Shown: piece after piece, positions 16,456 through 24,710 of the stretch
How the letters are laid out: the number at the start of each line of letters is the position of its first letter
How positions within the stretch are numbered: the first letter of the stretch is position 1
From: JBDTNQ01 sp039933635
Lineage (GTDB): Bacteria > Acidobacteriota > Vicinamibacteria > Vicinamibacterales > SCN-69-37
Assembly (NCBI GenBank): GCA_039933635.1
Contig: JBDTNQ010000030.1
Location: 1 to 38,374, forward strand
Reading direction: 5' to 3'
Length of the DNA: 38,374 nt
The notes under the pieces: generated by a model
Told to the model about the DNA's origin: nothing
What the model saw: the letters and a program-made list of their open reading frames with translations, nothing else
The model's database searches: none
Program-made: the position numbers and the translations under genes

Positions 16456-18687
16456 GTGAGCCGCGCCCTACGCGGCGTCGGGTTGGCTCTTGCCGTTGTC
16501 GTCGCCATCGCCGCCGTCGCGATCGTGGCCAGGCGTTGGCGGCCGGCGTCATCATCGCCCGCATCCGGTCCCAGAGCGGATGGCGTCGCCGCGGCATTCG
16601 TTGGCAGCGATGCCTGCGTGACCTGTCATGCGACCCAGAGCCAGGCGTGGCGCACGTCTCAACACGCGCATGCGATGGCTGTGGCCAGCGACGCCACCGT
16701 GCTTGGCCAATTCACCGACAGCACCTTCACCTACGCCGGTACCACGTCATCGTTCTACAAGCGCAACAAGCAGTTCTACGTGAGGACCGACGGGGCCGAC
16801 GGGATGCCTGCGGAGTTCGAGGTCACGCACACCTTCGGCGTGTATCCCCTTCAGCAGTATCTGGTGCCCATGCCCGGAGGGCGGTTGCAGGCGTTGAGCA
16901 TCGCGTGGGACGCCAGACCGAAGGCCGCCGGAGGGCAGCGCTGGTTCCACCTGTATCCGACCGAGCGGATTGGCGCGAAGGATCCGCTGCACTGGACCGG
17001 TTTGCGGCAGAACTCGAACTTCATGTGCGCCGACTGTCACACGACAAACCTGAAGAAGGGCTACGACGCGGACGCACGACGCTTCGGGACCACGTGGACC
17101 GAACTGGGCGTGGGATGCGAAGCCTGTCACGGTCCGGGTTCGGCGCATGTATCGCTGATGGGCGCGAGTGGGGCGTCGGGTGCGCCGGCCGGGCTGGGGC
17201 TGACCGCGCGTCTCGACGAACGGAAGAATGTTGCGTGGACGACGGATGTGTCGACTGGCGCGCCGGTGAGAAGTCTGCCGCGCACGAGTGAACGCGAGAT
17301 TGATGTGTGCGCGCGCTGTCACGCGCGGCGATCGCAGTTGACCGATGCCGCGATTGCCGGGCAGCCGTTCGCGGACAACTTTCGAGCGACGTTGCTGGAG
17401 CCCGCGATCTTCCGGCCAGACGGCCAGCCGCTCGATGAGGTCTACAACTACGCGGCGTTTGCGCAAAGCAAGATGCACGCAAAGGGGGTGACCTGCAGCG
17501 ACTGTCACGACCCGCACAGTGGGACCCTTCGGGCCGCGGGCAATTCGACCTGCACGCGCTGCCATCAGAGCGCGAGGTTCGATGTGTCCGCGCACACCAT
17601 GCATGCGGCGGGCACCCCGGCGGCGGCTTGCGCCACCTGTCACATGCCGGTGTCGACCTACATGGTCATCGACCCCCGGCACGATCACAGCTTCCGTATC
17701 CCCCGGCCGGATCGAACCGCTAGTCTTGGCGTGCCCAATGTGTGCACATCCGCATGCCACGCCGGCAAGTCGCCGGCGTGGGCGAGTGCTGCCATCCGCA
17801 CACGGAATGGCCGACAAGCCGCGGGTTACCAGACGTTTGCCGAGGCGTTTGCCGCTGTCGAACGCGATGCGACGGGCGCGACACGCGAACTCGAACGCAT
17901 CGCCGGTGACGAGACGATGCCCGCGTTGGTTCGGGCGAGCGCGCTCGAACGGATGCAGTCGCAATCCGACGTGGACGTGCCCGGCGTGGTGCGTCTGCTT
18001 GCCGATTCCGACGCGCTGGTGCGTCGGGCGGCGGTCACCTTGCTCGCGCGTGCAGACGACCGTACGAGGCTGACCTCTGTCGTGGGTATGCTCACCGATT
18101 CGAGGCGGACGGTGCGTACAGAGGCTGTGCTGGCGCTGATGGACGTCGCCGACCGCGGACTCGCCGGCCCTGACCGGCAGGCGTTCGACCGTGCGTTCGA
18201 CGAGTTCGTGGCGGAGCAGCGCTACAACGCTGACAGACCGGAAGCGCAGACGAACCTGGGGCAGGCGTTGCTACAGCGGGGGCAACTCGATGAGGCGCAA
18301 TCGACGCTCACGGAGGCCATTCGGCTCGACCGCACGTTCGTGCCGGCCTACGTCAATCTCTCCGACGTGTACCGCGTTCGCCACGATGAGACGGCCGCCG
18401 AACGCGTGTTGCGCGAGGCATTGGCGGTCGATCCGCGGGCTGCGGTCGTCCACCACGCCCTCGGCCTCGCTCTGGTGCGCCAGCATCGCGTCGCAGACGC
18501 CCTGCCCTCGCTGGCCCGCGCGATGGCCCTCGAGCCGGCGAACCCGCGATATGTCTACGTCTACGCCGTGGCCCTGCATGATGACGGCCGCGTGGCCGTG
18601 GCGCTGAACGTCCTGCGCGCTGCTGCGGCGAAATGGCCGTCGGATCGCGCGATCGCCGAGGCGATTGCGGCGTATCAAGCCCGGTGA
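16456..18687 (+). CDS. Multiheme cytochrome c with HEAT and TPR repeats
   Basis: 743 residues from a GTG at 16456, ten bases after AAGGA. Residues 8-25 are a membrane anchor or uncleaved signal. Seven canonical CxxCH heme sites lie at C54, C191, C221, C285, C347, C366 and C392. An eighth, CTSACH at 430-435, has three residues between the cysteines. Residues about 490-570 look like HEAT repeats and 590-740 contain three TPR units (AQTNLGQALLQRGQLDEAQS and similar). The heme part resembles cytochrome c554-like proteins that carry electrons in the periplasm; the repeats suggest docking to a partner. Its redox partner is not encoded nearby. The stop is one base from the stop of the convergent ypdA-like gene. 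Confidence 0.88.
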   Translation: MSRALRGVGLALAVVVAIAAVAIVARRWRPASSSPASGPRADGVAAAFVGSDACVTCHATQSQAWRTSQHAHAMAVASDATVLGQFTDSTFTYAGTTSSFYKRNKQFYVRTDGADGMPAEFEVTHTFGVYPLQQYLVPMPGGRLQALSIAWDARPKAAGGQRWFHLYPTERIGAKDPLHWTGLRQNSNFMCADCHTTNLKKGYDADARRFGTTWTELGVGCEACHGPGSAHVSLMGASGASGAPAGLGLTARLDERKNVAWTTDVSTGAPVRSLPRTSEREIDVCARCHARRSQLTDAAIAGQPFADNFRATLLEPAIFRPDGQPLDEVYNYAAFAQSKMHAKGVTCSDCHDPHSGTLRAAGNSTCTRCHQSARFDVSAHTMHAAGTPAAACATCHMPVSTYMVIDPRHDHSFRIPRPDRTASLGVPNVCTSACHAGKSPAWASAAIRTRNGRQAAGYQTFAEAFAAVERDATGATRELERIAGDETMPALVRASALERMQSQSDVDVPGVVRLLADSDALVRRAAVTLLARADDRTRLTSVVGMLTDSRRTVRTEAVLALMDVADRGLAGPDRQAFDRAFDEFVAEQRYNADRPEAQTNLGQALLQRGQLDEAQSTLTEAIRLDRTFVPAYVNLSDVYRVRHDETAAERVLREALAVDPRAAVVHHALGLALVRQHRVADALPSLARAMALEPANPRYVYVYAVALHDDGRVAVALNVLRAAAAKWPSDRAIAEAIAAYQAR

Positions 18688-18688
18688 C

Positions 18689-19696
18689 CTACTCTTCGGT
18701 CTTCCAGTGCACGTCCTGCAGATGCAGGGGGGCGGCCTGGCCGCTGGCGATGTGGGCGGCGATCTGCCGCGCATGAAACCGGCCGTTCTCGATGAACCAC
18801 TTGTTGGTCCGGTATCCCCCGCAGACGGTGCCCGCCATGTAGACGCCCGGTCGATTCGTCTCGAACGTGGCGTCGTCGTACGTCGGCGTCCTGTCGCGAT
18901 CGTCAGCGAACGTGACGCCCAGACGTTCGAGGAACGCAAAGTCCGGATGGTAGCCCGTCGTGGCGATGACCCAGTCGTTGGCCAGTTCCCGCAGACCGTC
19001 CGGCGTCTGCAGCACGATCGACGAGGGGCGAATCTCGGCCACGCTCGTGTTGAAGAGCGCCGTGATGCTACCTTCCTTGATCCGATTCTCCAGGTCCGGC
19101 CTGATCCAGTACTTGACCGTCTCTGACATCGTCGCGGCCCGCACGACCAGCGTGACCTTTGCGCCGTGGCGATGGCAGTCGAGCGCGGCTTTCGCCGCCG
19201 AGTTTCTCGCGCCGATGACCACCACCTGCTGGCCGGTGTAGGCGTACGGTTCGCGATAGTAGTGCGTCACCTTCGCCAGGTCCTCGCCCGGTACATTCAA
19301 TCGGTTTGGCAGGTCAAAGAACCCGATGGCGATGACCACGTGGCGCGCCTGATGTTCCTGCTTCGACGTCACCACCGTGAAATCGCCGCGGCTGCCGCGG
19401 ACCTCGACGACTGATTCGTAGAGCCGCAGGTCGAGCTGCTCGCGGCCGGCGATCAGCCGGTAGTACTCGATGGCATCCTCGCGAGTGGGCTTGTAGCGCG
19501 AGTTCGGAAACGGATGCCCGCCGATTTCGATGAGCTCCGGCGTGGAGAAGAACTCCATGTTGATCGGGTAACCGACGATCGAGTTCACCAGGGCGCCCTT
19601 CTCGATCACGCGCGCGGTCAGTCCCAGGCGCCGGGCCTCGATGGCGCACGCGAGTCCGACGGGTCCCGAGCCGATCACGACGACGTCCTGGATCAT
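18689..19696 (-). CDS. ypdA: YpdA-type bacillithiol disulfide reductase
   Basis: 335 residues. The FAD-binding motif GSGPVG is at 9-14 and the NADPH motif VVVIGARNSAAKAALDCHRH near 172-191. Family-specific stretches include GALVNSIVGYPINMEFFSTP near 34-53, YYREPYAYTGQQVVVIGARN and the final GVYMAGTVCGGYRTNKWFIE. YpdA (Bdr) reduces the disulfide of bacillithiol using NADPH and lacks the CxxC of thioredoxin reductases; none is seen here either. Its presence suggests that the organism makes bacillithiol or a related thiol. ATG start; no neighbouring thiol genes. Single-gene unit in convergent arrangement with the cytochrome gene. Confidence 0.9.
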   Translation of the reverse strand: MIQDVVVIGSGPVGLACAIEARRLGLTARVIEKGALVNSIVGYPINMEFFSTPELIEIGGHPFPNSRYKPTREDAIEYYRLIAGREQLDLRLYESVVEVRGSRGDFTVVTSKQEHQARHVVIAIGFFDLPNRLNVPGEDLAKVTHYYREPYAYTGQQVVVIGARNSAAKAALDCHRHGAKVTLVVRAATMSETVKYWIRPDLENRIKEGSITALFNTSVAEIRPSSIVLQTPDGLRELANDWVIATTGYHPDFAFLERLGVTFADDRDRTPTYDDATFETNRPGVYMAGTVCGGYRTNKWFIENGRFHARQIAAHIASGQAAPLHLQDVHWKTEE

Positions 19697-19827
19697 CAGG
19701 TTCTTGTATCACGCGGGCCCGGAGACCAGGGCCGAGGGGTGGAGGGTTTGATAACGGTAGAATCTCCGCTGTCAGCCACGTGATTCGCGGCATAATAGCG
19801 CTTCCACATAACTCCAGGGGAGCTTAC

Positions 19828-20421
19828 ATGAAGGTTCCGATTGTCGTTGCCTTGCTCAGCGTACTTGTTCTGCCGGCCCAGTCGACGCTGGGTCCGGATG
19901 CAGAAGGATTCATTCACGATTGGCTGATCCTCGCGCCGATCGCGATCAACGGCGAATCAGGTGCGACCGAAATCGATACCGAGTTCCTGCCCGGCGAGGC
20001 GTCGATCACCCCGAAGGCCGGCGACAAGGTGGCATTCGGAGCCACCGAACTCACGTGGACGGCTCATCGAACGTCTGAGTACTTCATCGACTTCCTCCAG
20101 TCGTTCGGGAAGGCCCGAGGCGAGTACGTCGCCGGCTATGCCGTGACGTACATCTTCGCCGACGAAGCGATGAACGTGACGTTGGGGCTGGGCTCGAACG
20201 ATCAGGGGAAGGCCTGGCTCAACGGCAAGGAGATCTTCAAGTTCGCTGAAACGCGCACGCTCGAGAAGGACTCGGATCGCGTGGCGGTGACACTCGTCAA
20301 AGGGCGAAACGTGCTCGTGTTGAAGGTCGTCAATGAGGTAAACAACTGGCAGGGGTGCGCCCGCCTTCTGCGCGGGGAGTCGCCCGTGACGAACGTCAAG
20401 ATCGCGCTGGCGCCGTCGTAG
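19828..20421 (+). CDS. Secreted beta-sandwich protein
   Basis: 197 residues from the ATG at 19828, with AGGGGAG at 19815-19821. MKVPIVVALLSVLVLPAQS is a signal peptide. The rest is predicted to be beta-rich: DWLILAPIAING near 32-43, YAVTYIFADEAMNVTLGLGS near 106-125, NDQGKAWLNGKEIFKFAETR near 126-145 and GRNVLVLKVVNEVNNW near 158-173. The pattern of a strand, a lightly charged turn with NDQGKAWLNG, then NVLVLKV is that of galactose-binding-like sandwiches found in large secreted proteins of Acidobacteria and Planctomycetes; the protein ending the window has a similar module. No enzyme residues are seen. Probably binds sugar or protein outside the cytoplasm. Confidence 0.75.
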   Translation: MKVPIVVALLSVLVLPAQSTLGPDAEGFIHDWLILAPIAINGESGATEIDTEFLPGEASITPKAGDKVAFGATELTWTAHRTSEYFIDFLQSFGKARGEYVAGYAVTYIFADEAMNVTLGLGSNDQGKAWLNGKEIFKFAETRTLEKDSDRVAVTLVKGRNVLVLKVVNEVNNWQGCARLLRGESPVTNVKIALAPS

Positions 20422-20504
20422 CGGGACGGTCGACACCGGGATGTCGCATGCGGGCGGCGGATGCTCTCCGACAGCCGGGGGGCTTGTGCCAGAGTAAGAG
20501 CAGC

Positions 20505-21434
20505 ATGACGATCAGCGCGCCCGACCGCGCCGCGCTCGCGGAACTCGACTTTCGGCTGAAGACCGTCCTCCCCGAGGCATACCAGGACTCGTACGAGACC
20601 GTCCAGCCCGTGTCGATGGGATCGGCTGCTCTGAAATACGCCGATGACGGGCAGGTCGCATGGGACGAGATCTGGGAAACCTTCTGCGATCTCGCGATGG
20701 CCGGAGGTCCTCCCCACAAGGGCACGCTGCTCGAGCCGGGCTCCGAGGCGGAGATCGCGGCCCATCCCGACCAGTATCAGCGCGTCGTCGATGAGATCTG
20801 CCGCGGCGTGACGATGGTGAGCGAGCTGCCGGCAGACGGGTCACCGATGCCAGGGTGGATCCAGGCGCAGTGCTACAGCGACGTCATGGCGGGATGGTTG
20901 CTTCGCGCGATCGTCATGGAGAACGTCGCGGTCCACGCCGAAGGCCGCTGGCTCTACCTGCCGGCGGCGCCCGCGTTCCGCGTCGAGAAGGAAATCAAGA
21001 ACGTCATCACGGTGATCGCGAAGACCTGTCACTACTACATGGGCCACATGCCGCGATCGCAGCAGCGCGCGATTGCCGGTCTGTTCACCACCCTGGCCGT
21101 GGAGTCGCCGCTGCTGGTGCCCGCCCGAGCCAACGGCCTGCCGCGGGCTGACGAGGATGCCGCCGTGTACAACGCGGTTGCCGATCGTATTCAGCGCGCG
21201 ACCGGCCTTCGTTCGTCCAGTCACGAATACGGGGGCTGGCTGGGCGTGGAGTGTGCGGACGTGCGCACCGCCGTGTGGGTGATGCGCGCCATGGTCGTGA
21301 GCAACGTGCTGGCGCGGCGGGAAGGGGTCATGCTCTTTCTGCCCATCAACCCATCGAGCGATCCCCACGGCGAGCGCGTCGCGCGGACGTTCGAACACGC
21401 GCACAGACTCGCCAGCCTGAGACTCTCGAGCTAG
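20505..21434 (+). CDS. Unrecognised protein with an internal duplication
   Basis: 309 residues from the ATG at 20505. I do not recognise the family. No signal peptide or membrane segment. The protein consists of two similar halves. GWIQAQC (117-123) matches GWLGVEC (244-250), and WLLRAIVMENVAVHAEGRWL (131-150) matches WVMRAMVVSNVLARREGVML (258-277), both followed at the same distance by LP; the 37-residue stretch aligns without a gap. LLEP (75-78) also matches LLVP (203-206). The first half has extra conserved-looking sequence KEIKNVITVIAKTCHYYMG (162-180). Probably a cytosolic binding protein or enzyme with two related domains. The start is preceded only by a weak AAGAG. Confidence 0.7.
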   Translation: MTISAPDRAALAELDFRLKTVLPEAYQDSYETVQPVSMGSAALKYADDGQVAWDEIWETFCDLAMAGGPPHKGTLLEPGSEAEIAAHPDQYQRVVDEICRGVTMVSELPADGSPMPGWIQAQCYSDVMAGWLLRAIVMENVAVHAEGRWLYLPAAPAFRVEKEIKNVITVIAKTCHYYMGHMPRSQQRAIAGLFTTLAVESPLLVPARANGLPRADEDAAVYNAVADRIQRATGLRSSSHEYGGWLGVECADVRTAVWVMRAMVVSNVLARREGVMLFLPINPSSDPHGERVARTFEHAHRLASLRLSS

Positions 21435-21463
21435 GGCCTGAGCTCCCACACGATTCCGGTGGT

Positions 21464-21769
21464 ATGGTACGTCCCCCATCCGGTCAATTGGTCTCGCGTG
21501 AGAACGTGCACGTGCTCACCAGCATCGACTATTCGAAGATGAGCGACGAGGACAAGGCCAAGGAAGACAATGCCCGTCCCGATCACGACTACGGGCTCAG
21601 CTGGATTCGCCGCGAGGGGCAGGGGCGCGTCTTCTACGAAGCGCACGGCCATAGCGAGCGGAACTACGCCGTGAAGCCGCTGCTCGAGCACATCCTCGCG
21701 GGCATGCAGTACGCGATTGGCGATCTCAAGGCGGACGACAGCCCGAGCGCCACGCCCGCGCGCCGCTAG
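21464..21769 (+). pseudogene. C-terminal remnant of a ThuA-like protein
   Basis: The frame encodes about 100 residues that match only the end of the ThuA (trehalose-utilisation-like) domain: SRENVHVLTSIDYSKMSDED, then DYGLSWIRREGQGRVFYEAH, GHSER and LLEHILAGMQYAIGDLKADD. Complete ThuA proteins are about 230-280 residues and begin with a Rossmann-like half that is absent here. The ATG at 21464 could allow translation, but the sequence before SREN does not resemble the family, and the intact unknown gene ends only 29 bases upstream. This is best read as the tail of a gene cut by a deletion or insertion. Confidence 0.7.
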
Positions 21770-21808
21770 GCAGCGAAGGGCGCGGCTGTGGCGATGGTCG
21801 CGTGAGGA

Positions 21809-22363
21809 CTACCGCGACATCCTGACGTATGTCCCCGTCATCCGCTCGAACCAGGTGACGTTGTCCTTCGAGTGTTCCGACCGCAGGGCAGCGCTCATCA
21901 TGTCGGCCGCGTACACCATCGTGTAGCGCTCGGTGGTGGTCTGGCCGGTCGCGCTCGTGTTCGTGCCGGTGAACTGCCACGTTCGATCGACCACGGTCGC
22001 CGTGAACGTGCGCATCCGGCCCCGGTTGTCGTAGGTATCCTGCCTGTACGTCTTCGTGGCGGGGGTGTAGCTGTAGACGAACAACTCCGTCACCGGACCG
22101 CGTGGCCCTGTCCCTGTGCGGCGGGTCTCGAGAAAGAAACCGCCGTGCGCCATCTGATTGACGTGGGTGTAGGTCACGGGCCCGGAATCGGTCATCCCCA
22201 GTTCCGGAATCGCGTTCACGCGGCCGTCAAAATGCCACACGCCAACAAGCGACTCGAGCACCTTGTACTCGGGCCCGGGAGCGGGGGCAGGTGCCTGAGC
22301 GGCACCCACGCACGCGGCCAGTGCCCACAGGTACACGATTGCCGAGATGCGGCTTGCGCTCAA
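21809..22363 (-). CDS. Small exported lipoprotein, DUF1579/lipocalin-like
   Basis: 184 residues from a TTG at 22363 that overlaps the stop of the serine hydrolase gene (TTGA). The start is supported by a complete signal with Arg5, a hydrophobic core and a good lipobox LAAC (residues 15-18); a signal peptidase I site AQA follows as an alternative. The mature part is a beta-barrel-like repeat: YKVLESLVGVWHFDGRVNAI, HGGFFLETRRTG, ELFVYSYTPATKTYRQDTYD, then RTWQFTGTNTSATGQTTTER. This follows the DUF1579 pattern of secreted proteins that describe a residual activity or binding function, none established. Last gene of the minus-strand run with the hydrolase. Confidence 0.75.
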   Translation of the reverse strand: MSASRISAIVYLWALAACVGAAQAPAPAPGPEYKVLESLVGVWHFDGRVNAIPELGMTDSGPVTYTHVNQMAHGGFFLETRRTGTGPRGPVTELFVYSYTPATKTYRQDTYDNRGRMRTFTATVVDRTWQFTGTNTSATGQTTTERYTMVYAADMMSAALRSEHSKDNVTWFERMTGTYVRMSR

Positions 22364-23886
22364 TTCGCGGCCAAGGCTCCGACGATGTGGCCGTTGCGCA
22401 TGAGGCCTGAGGCCTCGTCAACGGTCACGGCCATGGTGTTCTCGGGCGTGAACCGAATCGCCAGCGTGTAGTGATTGATGTTGGCGATGAAATTCACATC
22501 CAGCAGGAACTCCGTCTCCGACGTCCACCGGCCCGTTGCGCCTGCCGGCAGCTTGAACGGCCCGTAGGGGCCCACGCGATACACGCCATCGAGCCCGACC
22601 GGCATGCTCAGCGGCTCTCCGTAGTACGCGAGGTCGACGCGCGCGATGCCGTTCTTCTCGAACGTCAGCGCCAGGCTGTCGATGCGCGACGAGTTGACGG
22701 GGAACCTGAACACCTTGCCCGAAATCGACGCAGCGAGTGCCGGCGCGGTCGACACGGGCGTCGCGGCTGGCGGCATCGCGGCCGCGGTCGCACGCTGCTT
22801 CAACATCGCATTCGCGGTGGGGTTGGGCGCCAGCGGCTGATCGGACTTCACGGCCTGGCGTACGAGCGAGGTGAACTGGCCCGCGTTGCCGCCCGCCATG
22901 CTCACGACCACCATGTCGAGTTCGGGCCACACGATGAGCGACTGCCCACCGCGTCCGGTGCCGCCGTACTGCCTGCCGTTCGGACCGTTGCTGACGTTCC
23001 ACTCGATGCCGAATCCGCCGGGTTCGGTCCGCGCCCCCGGCGGTGGCGTGATTGACGTGGCGACCCACGCACGCGGAACGATCTGCTTTCCGTTCCAGAC
23101 GCCCCCGTGCAGGTAGAGATACCCGAGTTTCGCGACATCGCGGGGATAGAAGTGGCTGTCGCCCCATCCATGGCTGCGTCCCTGGGGATCGTCGCCCCAC
23201 ACGACGTCACGCATGCCAAGCGGCCCGAACAGGTACTTGCGGCCGAACTCCAGTTCGCTCGTCCGGGCCGCGGCGCCGATCACCGATCCGAGCAGGTGAT
23301 AACCCGGACTGCAGTACGACGGGTGCGTGCCCGCGTCGTACTTGACCGGCAATGACAGCGCATACCGCACCCAGTTGGGCGATCGCTTCATCTGCTCGAG
23401 CTCCTGCTCACCCGGCAGATACCCGCAGTCGAGACCGGACTCCATGTGGAGCAGGTTCCCGACCGTGATCGCGCGTTTGCGTTCGTCGGCATCGGCTGGC
23501 GTTTCGGTCGGGAAGAACGACACCACCTTCTGCTCCAGCGTCAGCACGCCATTGGCCACGGCGACGCCCGTGAGGGTGGACGTCAGCGTTTTCGTCACGG
23601 AGGCGAGGTCGTGCGGCGAGGCCGAGTCGTACGGGTAGAAATCCATGTCGGCGACGACGAACCCGTGCCGGATGACCAGGAGGCTGTGGACGCCCCATTG
23701 CTTTTCACGAACTTGGTCGATGGCCGCCGCGAGCGCCTGCGAATCGATACCCTGCGATTCGGGCGTGGCCGTCCGCCATCGTTCGCCAGGAAAATATGGG
23801 GGCGCCGGGGGCGCGGCCGCCTGCGCGTGCGTCACGACACACGCCGTGCCAGCCAGGATCAAAACCTGAAGCAAGCGGGTCATCAT
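22360..23886 (-). CDS. Secreted serine hydrolase, beta-lactamase class C family
   Basis: 508 residues from the ATG at 23886 (an ATG directly after is equivalent). MMTRLLQVLILAGTACVVTH with AQA is a signal peptide. The class C beta-lactamase/esterase fold is clear: S96-V-T-K99 (LASVTKTLTS) gives the nucleophile and base; the second motif Tyr is in PSYCSPGYHLLG (Y191-C-S193, instead of the usual YxN); the third is probably GRGGQSLIVWPE. Downstream is a beta-rich C-terminal domain of about 130 residues ending LMRNGHIVGALAAN. Such enzymes are esterases or D-Ala peptidases in the periplasm. It starts two bases after the stop of the SDR gene, so they are co-transcribed. Confidence 0.9.
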   Translation of the reverse strand: MMTRLLQVLILAGTACVVTHAQAAAPPAPPYFPGERWRTATPESQGIDSQALAAAIDQVREKQWGVHSLLVIRHGFVVADMDFYPYDSASPHDLASVTKTLTSTLTGVAVANGVLTLEQKVVSFFPTETPADADERKRAITVGNLLHMESGLDCGYLPGEQELEQMKRSPNWVRYALSLPVKYDAGTHPSYCSPGYHLLGSVIGAAARTSELEFGRKYLFGPLGMRDVVWGDDPQGRSHGWGDSHFYPRDVAKLGYLYLHGGVWNGKQIVPRAWVATSITPPPGARTEPGGFGIEWNVSNGPNGRQYGGTGRGGQSLIVWPELDMVVVSMAGGNAGQFTSLVRQAVKSDQPLAPNPTANAMLKQRATAAAMPPAATPVSTAPALAASISGKVFRFPVNSSRIDSLALTFEKNGIARVDLAYYGEPLSMPVGLDGVYRVGPYGPFKLPAGATGRWTSETEFLLDVNFIANINHYTLAIRFTPENTMAVTVDEASGLMRNGHIVGALAAN

Positions 23887-23888
23887 CG

Positions 23889-24653
23889 TCAAATCGAACC
23901 TGCTTCCACCATGTAGTTGTTGGCGGTGCACATGGCCGAATCATCGGCGGCCAGGAACAGCGCCATGCGCGCCACGTAGACGGGGTCGATCGGATCGGGC
24001 AGGCACTGCGCGGCCAGCTGCCGCGCCATGCTCTCGGGCGTGACCCACAGCGTCTTCTGCCGCTCCGTCATCGTCCACCCCGGCACGAGCGTGTTGACAC
24101 GGATGTGATGTGGACCGAGATCCCGCGCCATGCCGCGGGTGAGTCCGTGCACGGCGGCCTTGGCCGTCGTGTAGACCGGAAAGCCGCCGCCCGCCCGCCA
24201 CCAGGAGTCCGAACCGAGGTTGATGATCGAGCCGCCACCGGCCGCGATCATCGCCGGCGCAACGGCCTGGATGGCGAAGAACATGTGGCGCAGGTTGGTC
24301 GCGATGCGCTCGTCGTAGAACTCCGGCGTCACGTCTTCCCACTTGTGGCGATCGTCGCGAGCGGCGTTGTTCACGAGCACGCGGGCCGGGCCGTGGGCGG
24401 ACGCGACCGCCGCGAAGGCGCGCCGCAGCGCTGTGATGTCGCGGAGATCGCACGGCTCGAAGCGGACGCGCGCGCCCGGGCCCGTGAGCTCGGCCGCCAG
24501 CGCCTCACCGCGCTCGAGGTCGAAGTCCACGAAGCCCACCCTCGATCCCTGATACGCGAAGGCGCGCACGATCGCCGCGCCAATACCCGACGCGCCGCCG
24601 GTGACGAGGACGCTCGTGTCCTTCAGGCTGGGAAACACTGCAAACTGTTTCAT
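23889..24653 (-). CDS. Short-chain dehydrogenase, D-xylose-dehydrogenase-like
   Basis: 254 residues from the ATG at 24653, preceded by GGAGAG. The cofactor motif TGGASGIG (18-25), NNA (95-97) and the catalytic S148, Y161 and K165 (VYTTAK) are present. The sequence closely follows Caulobacter-type D-xylose 1-dehydrogenase in family-specific places: NNAARDDRHKWEDVT, DERIATNLRHMFFAIQAVAP, GGGSIINLGSDSW and AAQCLPDPI near 226-234. These enzymes oxidise xylose or arabinose to lactones with NAD+. No other Weimberg-pathway gene is in view, so the sugar is not certain. It lies 57 bases after the large glycosyltransferase gene and directly before the serine hydrolase. Confidence 0.88.
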   Translation of the reverse strand: MKQFAVFPSLKDTSVLVTGGASGIGAAIVRAFAYQGSRVGFVDFDLERGEALAAELTGPGARVRFEPCDLRDITALRRAFAAVASAHGPARVLVNNAARDDRHKWEDVTPEFYDERIATNLRHMFFAIQAVAPAMIAAGGGSIINLGSDSWWRAGGGFPVYTTAKAAVHGLTRGMARDLGPHHIRVNTLVPGWTMTERQKTLWVTPESMARQLAAQCLPDPIDPVYVARMALFLAADDSAMCTANNYMVEAGSI

Positions 24654-24710
24654 CACTCTCCGTGTGGTGAGCGCGCAGTCTACCACTGCCTATCCGACAG
24701 GACGCGGTTG

